A stretch of 64,000 bases of DNA from Polynucleobacter sp. AP-Ainpum-60-G11. GTDB lineage: Bacteria > Pseudomonadota > Gammaproteobacteria > Burkholderiales > Burkholderiaceae. Shown here in pieces: positions 34,145-43,226 of this stretch. The stretch is from positions 1,178,001 through 1,242,000 of the forward strand of contig NZ_CP061318.1 of NCBI RefSeq assembly GCF_018688375.1. The letters run 5' to 3'. Every line of letters begins with the position of its first letter. Within the stretch, counting starts at the first letter, position 1. The notes under the pieces are model-generated. The model did no database searches. It was not told where the DNA came from and worked only from the letters and a program-made list of their open reading frames with translations. Made by a program: the position numbers and the translations under genes.

Positions 34145-34849
34145 ATGAGTTTGGATCGAGATCGCAGCACCAGCAACAGTGACGCTACTGAAGTAGCTGC
34201 AACTGGTGCGCCTACTCGTCGCAGAATGAGTACGGCAGATCGTAAGCGCCAGATACTCGATCGTGCAATTCAGTACTTTGCGAAGCATGGGATTGATGGG
34301 CAACTCAGGAACCTCACAAAAGGTCTGGGCGTTACCCATACTCTGCTTTACCACTACTTCCCCACTAAGGACGCTTTAATCAAAGCCGTCTATGAAGATG
34401 TCTTTGAGTCCCGCTGGAAGTCTGAATGGGAGCAACTTTTAGACGATAAGACTCTTTCACCAGAAGAAAAATTCAACGCCTTTTATATCGACTACTCCAA
34501 TACTGTACTCACCTATGATTTCGTGCGCATCCTTATATTCTCAGGCTTGAGTGACCACTCCATCAGCGACAGATTCTTTGAACTATTGCGTGACCGCCTC
34601 CTGCCTCGACTCATACGAGAAACCCGCAAACACTGTGGTCGCACCAACCGCGGGAAGCCTTCGCAGCGGGAGTTGGAGTTTTTAATGGGCCTGCATGGTG
34701 GCATCTTTTATATCGGGATGCGTCGCTGGATTTATGGCCAAGCAATCTACGACTCCGGAAACCCCAATACAGAGCAAGAAATCATTCAAGATCGAATTAG
34801 CTCTTACCTCAACTCAGCAAAAACTTTATTTTCTACTGGTAAAAAATAA
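34145..34849 (+). CDS. TetR-family transcriptional regulator
   Basis: 234 residues. The helix-turn-helix region is RKRQILDRAIQYFAKHGIDG, then LTKGLGVTHTLLYHYFPTKDALIKAVYEDVF, a standard TetR N-terminus after a 28-residue leader. The ligand domain is unremarkable. It starts a transcript that continues one base later into the VOC gene and then the FAD hydroxylase, and is divergent from the molybdenum hydroxylase operon. Likely local repressor with the pathway substrate as inducer; inference. Confidence 0.88.
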   Translation: MSLDRDRSTSNSDATEVAATGAPTRRRMSTADRKRQILDRAIQYFAKHGIDGQLRNLTKGLGVTHTLLYHYFPTKDALIKAVYEDVFESRWKSEWEQLLDDKTLSPEEKFNAFYIDYSNTVLTYDFVRILIFSGLSDHSISDRFFELLRDRLLPRLIRETRKHCGRTNRGKPSQRELEFLMGLHGGIFYIGMRRWIYGQAIYDSGNPNTEQEIIQDRISSYLNSAKTLFSTGKK

Positions 34850-34850
34850 T

Positions 34851-35309
34851 ATGACGAACCTCAGCCTGAATCATTTCTCAATCCGCAGCCTCGAGATTGA
34901 AAAGACCACGCAGTTTTACAGTGAAGTACTTGGCTTGACCGTGGGGCCACGCCCAGAGTTTCCATTTCCAGGAGTCTGGCTTTACAACGGGGATGAAAAT
35001 GATTGGGCCAATGCAGTATTGCACCTCATTGCGATTGATAAGAATGATCCCAATGGCTTAAAACAATACCTCGGGGAGCGCGACCCTAGTTCACTCTTTG
35101 GTTCTGGGGCGGTCGATCACATTGCCTTCTTTGCCAAAGGCTTGGAAGCAAAGCTTATACAGCTTGAAAAGTTAGGCGTTCCTTGCAGACAGCGGACAGT
35201 GCCCGTATTGCAGTTACACCAAATCTTCTTAGATGACCCTAATGGGATCGTGATTGAATTGAATTACCCTGCTGCAGAAAAAGTAGCATTGGATGCCAAG
35301 ACCGTATAA
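34851..35309 (+). CDS. VOC/glyoxalase-family protein
   Basis: 152 residues from ATG 34851, one base after the tetR stop; longer in-frame starts lie inside tetR and are unlikely. VOC metal ligands are visible: His8 (LNHFSIRS), His in LHLIAI, and Glu in VIELN near residue 140, plus DHIAFF. The fold supports glyoxalases, extradiol dioxygenases and isomerases. In this context a ring-cleavage or isomerase step on the hydroxylated ring is plausible, but not shown. Confidence 0.82.
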   Translation: MTNLSLNHFSIRSLEIEKTTQFYSEVLGLTVGPRPEFPFPGVWLYNGDENDWANAVLHLIAIDKNDPNGLKQYLGERDPSSLFGSGAVDHIAFFAKGLEAKLIQLEKLGVPCRQRTVPVLQLHQIFLDDPNGIVIELNYPAAEKVALDAKTV

Positions 35310-35314
35310 GTCAA

Positions 35315-36553
35315 ATGGCAAAAATTCTAGTCATCGGTGGATCTCTTGGAGGCTTATTTGCAGCCAATATATTGCTGCGCCAGGGTCACGATGTCACGCT
35401 ACTAGAAAAAGCGGTTGGCTCTCTTGATGGCAGAGGCGCCGGCATTGTGACACACGATGCACTCGCAGATGCTTTGCGTGAATCGGGTATTGCTATTGAT
35501 GACGGCCTGGGAGTTGCTGTATCGAAGCGCGTTACCTTGGGCGCAGATGGGGAAAGCTTGGGTGAAATGCCACTCCCTCAAATTCTGACTTCATGGAGTC
35601 GCCTGTATCACCTACTGAAGGAAAATTTTCCAAGTGAGCGCTACTTACAAGGTAAGAATGTAAAAAAAGTTACTCAGGATTCCAGCGCTGTACAGGTGCT
35701 TTGCGAGGATGGTAGCGCTTATGAGGCAGAGCTATTAATTGCATCAGATGGCATACGCTCCGCGGTCAGATCTCAAGTAGCGCCAGAGATTCAGCCTGAA
35801 TATGCTGGCTATATTGCGTGGCGCGGTGTTTGCGATGAAAGCCATCTCTCGAATTACACGCTTGAAACACTCTTTAATTACTTTGGATTCTGCCTGCCCA
35901 ATGGCGAGCAAATGCTGGGCTACCCAGTCGCAGGATCTGGTAATGACACTAGACCAGGTAAGCGACGCTATAACTTTGTATGGTATCGACCCGCCTCGGA
36001 AGACAATGAGCTCGTCAAACTCTTAACGGATGCAGATGGCCACCACTACCCAACAGGTATCCCACCACTAAAAGTATCTTGGAGGCATATTGCTGAGATG
36101 CGAACGATTGCTCGCGAGATTTTGGCACCTCAATATGCAGAAATTTTGGAAAAAACTGCTTCACCATTTTTGCAGGCAATTTACGATGTTCGCTCTGAGC
36201 AAATTGTCTTTGGAAGAATTGCCTTAATGGGTGATGCAGCCTTCGTTGGCCGCCCCCATGTCGGCATGGGCGTTACCAAGGCGGGTGATGAAGCTATGGT
36301 GATTGCACGGCACATTGCACAACTGGGGGCAACTCCAGCTGCACTTCAAGCCTACAGTAAAGAACGATTGCAGCTTGGGCAACAAGTAGTTGCCAGGGCT
36401 CAGTACCTTGGGCGTTACATGCAGGCACAGGGGAGCAAGGGTACCCGAGATAGCAGTAGCCTAAGAAGAAATGCAGATACGGTAATGGCAGAAACTGCTA
36501 TCGATATCAGCGTGTTACTTGCAGAAGGAAAAGCGGTTCCAGAGTCGTATTAA
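35315..36553 (+). CDS. FAD-dependent aromatic hydroxylase, 2,6-dihydroxypyridine-monooxygenase-like
   Basis: 412 residues. PHBH-fold flavin monooxygenase: dinucleotide motif VIGGSLGGLFAANILLRQG (residues 5-23), DG motif LLIASDGIRSAV near residue 147, and GD motif RIALMGDAAFVGRPHVGMG near residue 303. The GGSLGGL variant and the long His/Gly second motif are those of the 2,6-dihydroxypyridine 3-hydroxylase group. The usual reaction is NADH-dependent ring hydroxylation. Downstream of TetR and VOC, 5 bp after the VOC stop, so one operon. Confidence 0.8.
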   Translation: MAKILVIGGSLGGLFAANILLRQGHDVTLLEKAVGSLDGRGAGIVTHDALADALRESGIAIDDGLGVAVSKRVTLGADGESLGEMPLPQILTSWSRLYHLLKENFPSERYLQGKNVKKVTQDSSAVQVLCEDGSAYEAELLIASDGIRSAVRSQVAPEIQPEYAGYIAWRGVCDESHLSNYTLETLFNYFGFCLPNGEQMLGYPVAGSGNDTRPGKRRYNFVWYRPASEDNELVKLLTDADGHHYPTGIPPLKVSWRHIAEMRTIAREILAPQYAEILEKTASPFLQAIYDVRSEQIVFGRIALMGDAAFVGRPHVGMGVTKAGDEAMVIARHIAQLGATPAALQAYSKERLQLGQQVVARAQYLGRYMQAQGSKGTRDSSSLRRNADTVMAETAIDISVLLAEGKAVPESY

Positions 36554-36601
36554 TCATCAGATGTAGATTTAAGCTTTACTAGAAACATTCAGTTAAGATT
36601 T

Positions 36602-36658
36602 ATGAAACAAAAAGTATTCTTATTCACAAACTGTTTTAAATGGAGGAGACAACCATGA
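36602..36658 (+). CDS. 18-residue upstream ORF coupled to binding-protein gene
   Basis: A short frame MKQKVFLFTNCFKWRRQP whose first five codons repeat the first five codons of the following gene exactly (15-bp direct repeat at 36602-36616 and 36655-36669). Its stop TGA overlaps the downstream ATG as ATGA. No good ribosome site is visible before it. Either a coupled leader or a relic of a small duplication. Confidence 0.35.
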   Translation: MKQKVFLFTNCFKWRRQP

Positions 36659-37890
36659 AACAAAAAGTAACGAATCAAACCAGAAGAAAAATGTTGATCG
36701 GCGGAGCTGCGGCAGCAAGCACCCCGCTTTGGATGAATATGGCAAATGCCCAATCGGACACCATTAAGATTGGCTTCCCTACACCGCTAACGGGCCCCTT
36801 CTCTGCCGAAGCACAGGATCAAGTTAAAGCAGCTGAATTAGCCATCAAAGAATTCAATGATGCAGGCGGCTTTAATGGACGCAAAGCTGAACTCTTAGTT
36901 CGTGATGACAAGCTGAATCCAGGTGAAGCTGCAACACGTACTCTGGAGTTAATTGAAAAAGATAAGGTGAACTTTGTTGTGGGTTCACTGTCAGCCGCAA
37001 CTCAGCTCTCCATTAATGCTGTTTGTAAAGAGCGCAAGGTACTCTTCAATTCCATCAGCCAGTCTGATGCGATTAACGAGGCGAAAGATTGGAGCGTATA
37101 TACATTCCATGAAGCGTTGAACCCAACCATGACAGCTGGTGCAGTAGCCCGGTACTCTATTCCCCGTTTTGGTAAGAAGATCGTATTCTTGACGGCTGAC
37201 TATGCTTATGGCCACGAGATGGTTCGCGCTTTTGAGCGTGCCGGCAAGGAGATGGGCGCCACTACTTTGGCAGATATTCGCCATCCATTAGGCGCATCCG
37301 ATTACTCTGCATTCTTGCCACGCATCAAGGCATTAAATCCAGATATTTTGGTGCTCTGTAACTTTGGTCGTGACCTTGTGAACGCAGCTAAGCAATGCAC
37401 AGACTTTGGCTTGAAGTCCAGCATGAAAATTGTTACCCCTGTTCTGCTCTATACAGCACGCTTGGCTGGTGGCCCAGAAGCGTTCGAGGGAATTATCGGC
37501 GGCACTTCGTATTATTGGGGTCTCGAGGATCGCATCCCAACAGCCAAAACATTTAATGATGCATTCCGCAAAATGTATAACGGCTCAGTACCTTCCGACT
37601 ACGGTGCACTAGGTTACGCTGGAGTAAAAACTGTTCTTGCCGCGGTCAAGGTTGCTAAATCTACCGACACAATGAAAGTGGTCAATGCTCTAGAGAATCT
37701 CAAGTACGACTTTTACAAAGGTCCTGAGTACTATCGCAAGTGTGACCATCAGGCTGTTCAAACGGTCATCATCGTTGAGTCCAAATCAAAGAATATGAAA
37801 GATAAGTATGACGTCTTCAATATTCTGACAATCGAACCAACAACCGAGAAGAATATGCGTAGTTGCGCGGAGCTAGGCCACAAGGCTTAA
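36655..37890 (+). CDS. branched-chain amino acid-type ABC substrate-binding protein (Tat exported)
   Basis: 411 residues from ATG 36655, directly after the ribosome site GGAGGAGACAACC. The leader QTRRKMLIGGAAAAS is a twin-arginine-style signal, cut near NAQS. The mature Periplas_BP_6 domain starts DTIKIGFPTPLTGPFSAE. This Liv-family receptor delivers its ligand to the permeases LivHM that follow. Context with aromatic catabolism suggests an aromatic or aromatic-acid ligand rather than leucine; that is inference. Confidence 0.88.
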   Translation: MKQKVTNQTRRKMLIGGAAAASTPLWMNMANAQSDTIKIGFPTPLTGPFSAEAQDQVKAAELAIKEFNDAGGFNGRKAELLVRDDKLNPGEAATRTLELIEKDKVNFVVGSLSAATQLSINAVCKERKVLFNSISQSDAINEAKDWSVYTFHEALNPTMTAGAVARYSIPRFGKKIVFLTADYAYGHEMVRAFERAGKEMGATTLADIRHPLGASDYSAFLPRIKALNPDILVLCNFGRDLVNAAKQCTDFGLKSSMKIVTPVLLYTARLAGGPEAFEGIIGGTSYYWGLEDRIPTAKTFNDAFRKMYNGSVPSDYGALGYAGVKTVLAAVKVAKSTDTMKVVNALENLKYDFYKGPEYYRKCDHQAVQTVIIVESKSKNMKDKYDVFNILTIEPTTEKNMRSCAELGHKA

Positions 37891-37901
37891 ATCTGAAATT
37901 T

Positions 37902-37927
37902 CAGGACAGATCAACTGATTTGTCCTG
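37902..37927 (+). terminator. hairpin in receptor-permease spacer
   Basis: Perfect 7-bp stem CAGGACA/TGTCCTG with a 12-base loop, just after the receptor stop. It lies before the stronger hairpin at 37932-37960 and has no T-run of its own. Confidence 0.5.
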
Positions 37928-37931
37928 GACC

Positions 37932-37966
37932 CTCCCCCGATGCCTTTGGCTGAAGGGGAGTTTTTC
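37932..37966 (+). terminator. attenuating terminator between receptor and permease genes
   Basis: CTCCCC/GGGGAG stem followed by TTTTT. Such partial terminators let the receptor be made in excess over the permease in Liv-type operons. Confidence 0.7.
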
Positions 37967-37977
37967 TGAGTACATAT

Positions 37978-38862
37978 ATGACCGGCCTTACATTTGAACT
38001 TCTCTGCATGCAGTTACTGACAGGTATTGCCCTGGGCAGTATCTATGCACTTCTAGCATTGGGCTTATGCCTTATTTTTGGCATGCTGAATGTTGTCAAT
38101 TTTGCCCATGGCGCCTTCTTCATGGTTGGTGCATTTATGGGCGTCTATTTCTTAGGTGTAACAGGTAACTTTTGGTTTAGCTTAATTCTTACGCCAATTG
38201 CCACTGGAGTACTTGGATTACTGACTGAGCGATTCTTGGTGAGACCACTCTACGGACGTGGCATTGACTATCCGCTACTTCTGACTTTTGGTTTGTCTTA
38301 TGTGTTGATAGAAGCAATGCGCGTCACCTTTGGTATCGAGGGCCTGCCTTCTGTTACCCCCGATGGACTTAAAGGCACTCTAGACGTTGGTATTGGCTTC
38401 TTTCCTAAGTACCGCCTCTTTCTTATCGCTGCTACAGCCCTCATTATTTTCGCAGTTTGGTTTTTTATTCAAAAGACGCGCTATGGTCTGATTATTAAAG
38501 CTGGTGCTGCTGACCAAGAGATTGTCAAAGTACTTGGGGTGGATATCGCCAAGGTATGGTTGATGGTGTTCGGACTAGGTTGCGCGATCGCTGGCCTCTC
38601 CGGAATATTGGCCTCACCAACCCGCTCCGTAAACCCAGAAATGGGCATTCCAATCTTGGCAGAATCATTTGTTGTCACAGTAGTTGGAGGCATGGGTTCA
38701 CCAGTAGGTGCTGTTGTTGCCGGCTTGTTAGTTGGCGTGGTTTACAGCATGACTTCGCTGTTTTTCCCCGACCTCTCTGAACTGTCTATTTTTATTTTGA
38801 TGGCGGTAGTGCTCTTAATACGACCACAAGGCTTATTTGGTAAAGCGGGGGCAATGGGCTAA
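37978..38862 (+). CDS. livH: branched-chain amino acid-type ABC permease LivH-like
   Basis: 294 residues, eight or so membrane helices, starting LCMQLLTGIALGSIYALLALGL. The EAA-like cytoplasmic loop (GAADQEIVKVLGVDIAKVW) near residue 175 and the FVVTVVGGMGSPVGAVVAGLLVG segment near residue 228 are typical. It forms the channel with LivM, and is followed by it after 14 bp. Confidence 0.92.
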   Translation: MTGLTFELLCMQLLTGIALGSIYALLALGLCLIFGMLNVVNFAHGAFFMVGAFMGVYFLGVTGNFWFSLILTPIATGVLGLLTERFLVRPLYGRGIDYPLLLTFGLSYVLIEAMRVTFGIEGLPSVTPDGLKGTLDVGIGFFPKYRLFLIAATALIIFAVWFFIQKTRYGLIIKAGAADQEIVKVLGVDIAKVWLMVFGLGCAIAGLSGILASPTRSVNPEMGIPILAESFVVTVVGGMGSPVGAVVAGLLVGVVYSMTSLFFPDLSELSIFILMAVVLLIRPQGLFGKAGAMG

Positions 38863-38876
38863 TCCCCGAACTATTT

Positions 38877-39836
38877 ATGAAATCATTTTTCCAACTCATT
38901 GCACGTCATCGCGTGCTAGCAAGCAGTCTCTTATTGATGATTTTTCCCTTCATCATGCCGTACGAAGCACTTGCTATCAACATTTTGATCTTTGGCTTAT
39001 TCGCCATGGGATTTAATCTCTTGTTTGGCTATATGGGCTTACTGTCCTTTGGTCATGCGGCCTTTCTTGGAATTGGTAGCTATCTCACTGGTATCAGCAT
39101 CGTTCACTACACCTTGCCCTGGGGCACTGCAATTCTGGTGGGCGTTATTGGTGCCGCTATCGGCGGACTGATTATGGGTTTTCTGGCAATCCGCACCAGG
39201 GGCATCTACTTCTCCATGGTTACGCTCGCATTAGGTCAAATCGTGTTCTATTGTTTTTACAAGGCTGAAAGCTTAACTGGTGGCGAAAATGGCCTAAGGG
39301 GAGTGCGTGTTGACTCCTTCAATATTTTGGGTATGCCAGTTGACTTTCTCAACCCGCTTGTGAAGTACTACATCATTCTCTTTTTTGTAGTCATCGCTAT
39401 CTGGCTCATCTCTCGAATCCTGAGCTCACCTCTTGGTGCAGTCATGGAAGCGATTCGTGAGAACGAGAAGCGTGCAGCTGCCTGCGGATTTGATGTAGCC
39501 CGCACAAAACTGTTGGTATTTGTACTTTCTGCTGCAATCTGCGGCCTAGCAGGTTCATTGCGCGCTCTGCATCTCTCGATTGTTCCAATAGATTCACTCC
39601 ACTATCTTCAGTCTGGACAGGCAGTCATGATGAGTATCTTGGGCGGTATGGGCACCTTCTTTGGACCATTTGTTGGCGCTGCTGTCATGCTCTATCTAGA
39701 GGATGTAGTGACTACCTTCACCAAGCATTGGATGGCAGTCATCGGCCTGATCTTTATGTTCTTTGTTCTGTTCTTCCCTAAGGGAATCTGGGGAACCATC
39801 TTGAGCAAGCTAAACCTCAATCAGGATTTGAAATAA
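38877..39836 (+). CDS. livM: branched-chain amino acid-type ABC permease LivM-like
   Basis: 319 residues with multiple membrane segments, MGFNLLFGYMGLLSFGHAAFLGIGSYLTG near residue 42, a cytoplasmic loop ENEKRAAACGFDVARTK near residue 198, and a terminal ILGGMGTFFGPFVGAA near residue 255. Second permease of the importer. Its stop TAA overlaps the ATG of livG by one base (TAATG). Confidence 0.92.
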   Translation: MKSFFQLIARHRVLASSLLLMIFPFIMPYEALAINILIFGLFAMGFNLLFGYMGLLSFGHAAFLGIGSYLTGISIVHYTLPWGTAILVGVIGAAIGGLIMGFLAIRTRGIYFSMVTLALGQIVFYCFYKAESLTGGENGLRGVRVDSFNILGMPVDFLNPLVKYYIILFFVVIAIWLISRILSSPLGAVMEAIRENEKRAAACGFDVARTKLLVFVLSAAICGLAGSLRALHLSIVPIDSLHYLQSGQAVMMSILGGMGTFFGPFVGAAVMLYLEDVVTTFTKHWMAVIGLIFMFFVLFFPKGIWGTILSKLNLNQDLK

Positions 39837-40591
39837 TGAGTAGCTCAAACCAAACCCCTATTCTTGAGGCTCGCAATGTCAGTAAGAGCTTTGGGAAATT
39901 TAAGGCCCTGCAAGATGTTTCCACTACATTTATGCCAGGCTCCCTCACCGCAATCATTGGCCCCAATGGTGCTGGAAAGAGTACATTCTTTAATGTCCTC
40001 AGCGGCGCCTTTCCCCCTTCTAGCGGTCAGATCCTATTTAACGGCAAAGATATTACCGGTATGCAGCAATACGAATTTGCACGCATCGGCATCTCTAAGA
40101 GTTTTCAAATTACCAATGTATTTAAACAGTTAACCGTTCACGAAAATGTACGGGTTGCTGCGCAAATGGAAACTGCGCGCTATAACTTTTTACGTAATGC
40201 ACAAAGTTACCCAGGGCCAATAGAGCTTGCAGATCAACTCTTGCGCCGTGTCAATTTAGAACACCTCAGGAATAAAAAAACAGGTGACCTGGCTCACGGT
40301 CAACAGCGTGCTTTAGAAATTGCGATGGCCCTTGCTTGCAACCCAAGCCTTCTACTACTTGATGAACCAACTGCCGGCATGTCTCCTGAAGAAACCCTCG
40401 TCATGATGGATCTCATTCGTACACTTGCAAATGAGAGAACGGTTATTTTGGTTGAGCACAAGATGAAACTCATCATGGGTTTATGCAAGCGCATCATCGT
40501 TCTTCATCACGGTGAGTTTTTAGCTGAAGGCACTCCTGAAGAAATTCAAAATAATGCAGAGGTACGACGTGTGTACCTAGGCCAAGGTTAA
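39836..40591 (+). CDS. livG: branched-chain amino acid-type ABC ATPase LivG-like
   Basis: 251 residues. Walker A GPNGAGKST near residue 42, Q-loop region GISKSFQ, an LivG-type linker where the signature reads LAHGQQRALEIAMAL near residue 152, Walker B LLLLDEPTAGMSPEE, and the H-loop ILVEHKM. Energises the importer with LivF, whose gene starts 13 bp later. Confidence 0.93.
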   Translation: MSSSNQTPILEARNVSKSFGKFKALQDVSTTFMPGSLTAIIGPNGAGKSTFFNVLSGAFPPSSGQILFNGKDITGMQQYEFARIGISKSFQITNVFKQLTVHENVRVAAQMETARYNFLRNAQSYPGPIELADQLLRRVNLEHLRNKKTGDLAHGQQRALEIAMALACNPSLLLLDEPTAGMSPEETLVMMDLIRTLANERTVILVEHKMKLIMGLCKRIIVLHHGEFLAEGTPEEIQNNAEVRRVYLGQG

Positions 40592-40604
40592 CGAAGGTTT
40601 ATAT

Positions 40605-41309
40605 ATGTTGCGCATTGAAAATTTAAATGCTTGGTATGACCGAAGCCATGTTCTGCAAGGCGTCTCTTTAGAGGTAAATAAGGGTGAAATTGTTACCTTA
40701 ATGGGTCGTAACGGGGCTGGAAAGACAACTACCCTTCGCTCATTAATGGGGCTACTCTCAAAAAGAGAAGGTAAAGCCTTCATTGATGGCACCTCTTTTT
40801 TAGAGCTTGCAGCCCATGAGCGCTATCACCTGGGTCTAGCATATGTCCCGGAAGATCGACGCATTGTTCCAGGACTTACTGTTAAAGAAAATTTGGAGTT
40901 GGGCCTGATTGCGCAAAAAAGCCGTGGTGACCTGAGTGCCATGGTTGATGAAATCGCTGAAACCTTTCCTCGCCTAAAGGAGAGATTGCAACAAGATGGA
41001 ACCTCCATGTCGGGTGGCGAGCAGCAGATGCTAGCAATTGCGCGCGCCATGATTGCTAAGCCCAAAGTGATCCTCTTGGATGAGCCATCAGAAGGCATCA
41101 TGCCGGTATTAGTTGAGGAAATGTTTGAACTCTTTGCCAAACTTAAGCAGCAGGGCTTAACAATTCTTTTGGTTGAACAAAATGTTCAGCAAGCGCTCAA
41201 GATTTCAGACAGAGCCTACATTCTTGATCAAGGAGAAATTGTTTTCCATGATACAGCCCAGAATCTGTTGAACAATGATGAGATTCAACAAAAGTACTGC
41301 GCTGTTTAA
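40605..41309 (+). CDS. livF: branched-chain amino acid-type ABC ATPase LivF-like
   Basis: 234 residues. Walker A GRNGAGKTT near residue 36, AYVPEDRRIVPGLTVKENL Q-loop segment, signature MSGGEQQMLAIARAM near residue 130, Walker B ILLDEPSEGIMP, H-loop LVEQNVQ. The SEGIMP after Walker B is LivF-typical. Last gene of the importer; converges with the DedA-like gene. Confidence 0.93.
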   Translation: MLRIENLNAWYDRSHVLQGVSLEVNKGEIVTLMGRNGAGKTTTLRSLMGLLSKREGKAFIDGTSFLELAAHERYHLGLAYVPEDRRIVPGLTVKENLELGLIAQKSRGDLSAMVDEIAETFPRLKERLQQDGTSMSGGEQQMLAIARAMIAKPKVILLDEPSEGIMPVLVEEMFELFAKLKQQGLTILLVEQNVQQALKISDRAYILDQGEIVFHDTAQNLLNNDEIQQKYCAV

Positions 41310-41325
41310 TCCTTTTTACGACTAC

Positions 41326-41829
41326 TTAAATGATGTGAAGCCAATGGCCTATCTGGTGCCACACGCTTGTAGGCACTAAGGTTAGTAACCAGGTCATAGT
41401 GAGATAACGTAATAGCTTGCCAATACACATATAGATCAAGCAAGGCGCCCAAGGCAGCCTAAGCCACCCAGCAGCCAAGCACAGAGGATCACCAAAACCA
41501 GGAAGCCAAGACAAAAGAAGCATCTTAGGCCCCCGCTCCTCCAACCAACGCTGCATTCTGCCGCTAGAGGGACCTTTTAATGACTCAAAGCTGTTACGAC
41601 TGAGTACACCAAGCCACCAGTCCAGCATACCCCCTAAGGTATTGCCAATGGTGGCAACAATGATGGCAATCCAATATAAATGGGGGTTGACTGAAACATA
41701 GCCAAATAGGATGGGCTCCGAACCTACAGGCAGTAAAGTTGCTGACACAAAAGCACTAATGAATACCGCTGGTAAACCAACCGATGGCATACCAAAGAAG
41801 TCGAAGAACTGGACCAGCATTTGCTCCAT
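41326..41829 (-). CDS. YqaA/VTT-type membrane protein (DedA-related)
   Basis: 167 residues, four membrane segments with the SNARE-associated/VTT motif SWLPGFGDPLCLAAGWLRLPW near residue 110 and GKLLRYLTMTWLL near the end. The N-terminus AVFISAFVSATLLPVGSEP is the usual YqaA pattern. Members are small membrane proteins involved in lipid or envelope homeostasis, function not settled. Confidence 0.82.
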   Translation of the reverse strand: MEQMLVQFFDFFGMPSVGLPAVFISAFVSATLLPVGSEPILFGYVSVNPHLYWIAIIVATIGNTLGGMLDWWLGVLSRNSFESLKGPSSGRMQRWLEERGPKMLLLSWLPGFGDPLCLAAGWLRLPWAPCLIYMCIGKLLRYLTMTWLLTLVPTSVWHQIGHWLHII

Positions 41830-42016
41830 TAATTAAGGGATCTCGAAAGGTTGGTAAGCAAAGACTTGGTCATCCCCCAAGTATGCCCCAAGCGCTTTCA
41901 AGAACGATAATCAGGAGGCTTGGTGACGCTATTTATGAGTCGCCCGCAATTCTGAATTCTTGCTTAAACTGTGGGTATTAGCCCATTCATTAACCACCAT
42001 TTTTATAGATATCCAC

Positions 42017-43186
42017 ATGAATCACCCGATCCCCAAGCCAGACCAATACCAAGACATGCGCGAGGCCTTACGTGACCTCTGCGGTAGTTTTGACTCCGCC
42101 TATTGGCAAAAAGTGGATCATGAACGAGCATACCCAGAGGCCTTTGTAGATGCGATGGCACAAGCTGGCTGGTTAGCAGCCCTGATACCAGAAGAATATG
42201 GTGGCTCTGGCTTAGGTCTTGCTGAAGCCTCCGTCATCATGGAAGAAATTAATTTCTCTGGCGGTAATGCAGGCTCTTGTCACGGTCAGATGTACAACAT
42301 GGGTACCTTGCTTCGCCACGGCTCGGATATCCAGAAGAAACTCTACTTACCCAAGATCGCTACTGGAGAATTACGCCTCCAAAGCATGGCAGTTACCGAA
42401 CCCACGACCGGTACCGACACCACTAAGCTCAAAACCACTGCTGTCAAAAAAGGTGACAAGTATGTGGTGAACGGTCAAAAGGTTTGGATCTCCCGTATCC
42501 AGCATTCTGATTTGATGATTTTGCTAGCACGCACCACCCCACTCGCTGAGGTAAAGAAAAAATCAGAGGGCATGTCAATCTTTATCGTCAATCTCAAGGA
42601 TGCGATTGGCAAAGGCATGGAGATTCAACCCATTGCCAATATGGTGAACCACGAAACTAATGAAGTCTTCTTTGATAACTTAGAAATTCCTGCTGAGAAT
42701 TTAATCGGGGAAGAAGGTCAAGGCTTTAAATACATCTTGGATGGACTTAATGCAGAGCGTGTTCTGATTGCCGCTGAGTGTATTGGAGATGCTTATTGGT
42801 TTGTAGATAAGGCTCGTCGCTACGCAAATGAACGCGTGGTATTTGATCGACCCATTGGCAAGAACCAAGGCATTCAATTTCCAATTGCAGATTCGTATAT
42901 TGAAACTGAAGCAGCCAATCTGATGCGCTTTAAGGCTTGCGAGCTATTTGATGCCAAGCAAGCTTGTGGCGCTGAATCCAATATGGCCAAGTACTTAGCT
43001 GCCAAAGCCTCGTGGGAAGCTGCAAACGTGTGCCTGCAAACCCATGGCGGCTTTGGTTTTGCTAATGAATATGATGTTGAACGCAAGTTCCGAGAAACCC
43101 GTCTCTACCAAGTGGCTCCAATCTCCACCAACTTAATCTACTCTTATGTAGCCGAGCATATTCTAGGGCTTCCGCGTTCTTTCTAA
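42017..43186 (+). CDS. acyl-CoA dehydrogenase family protein
   Basis: 389 residues from ATG 42017; an in-frame start 57 bp upstream is unlikely. FAD and substrate motifs: MAVTEPTTGTDTT near residue 120, KVWISRIQHSDLMI near residue 155, and helical C-domain with ERVLIAAECIGDAYWFVDKA near residue 245 and QTHGGFGFANEYDVERKFRE near residue 345. In the usual catalytic position (xYEGT) the sequence is YQVAPIST, so the base may be the Glu in ERVLIAAEC, as in isovaleryl-CoA type enzymes. Forms a catabolic pair with the CoA-transferase 40 bp downstream. Confidence 0.9.
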   Translation: MNHPIPKPDQYQDMREALRDLCGSFDSAYWQKVDHERAYPEAFVDAMAQAGWLAALIPEEYGGSGLGLAEASVIMEEINFSGGNAGSCHGQMYNMGTLLRHGSDIQKKLYLPKIATGELRLQSMAVTEPTTGTDTTKLKTTAVKKGDKYVVNGQKVWISRIQHSDLMILLARTTPLAEVKKKSEGMSIFIVNLKDAIGKGMEIQPIANMVNHETNEVFFDNLEIPAENLIGEEGQGFKYILDGLNAERVLIAAECIGDAYWFVDKARRYANERVVFDRPIGKNQGIQFPIADSYIETEAANLMRFKACELFDAKQACGAESNMAKYLAAKASWEAANVCLQTHGGFGFANEYDVERKFRETRLYQVAPISTNLIYSYVAEHILGLPRSF

Positions 43187-43226
43187 TGAGATCTTTTGAT
43201 TAATACAGTTTTGGATATGTAATTAC

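Noticed and set aside
34695-34850. Longer VOC frame beginning inside tetR
   Set aside because: It overlaps 155 bases of tetR; ATG 34851 begins exactly where homologous VOC domains start, one base after the tetR stop.
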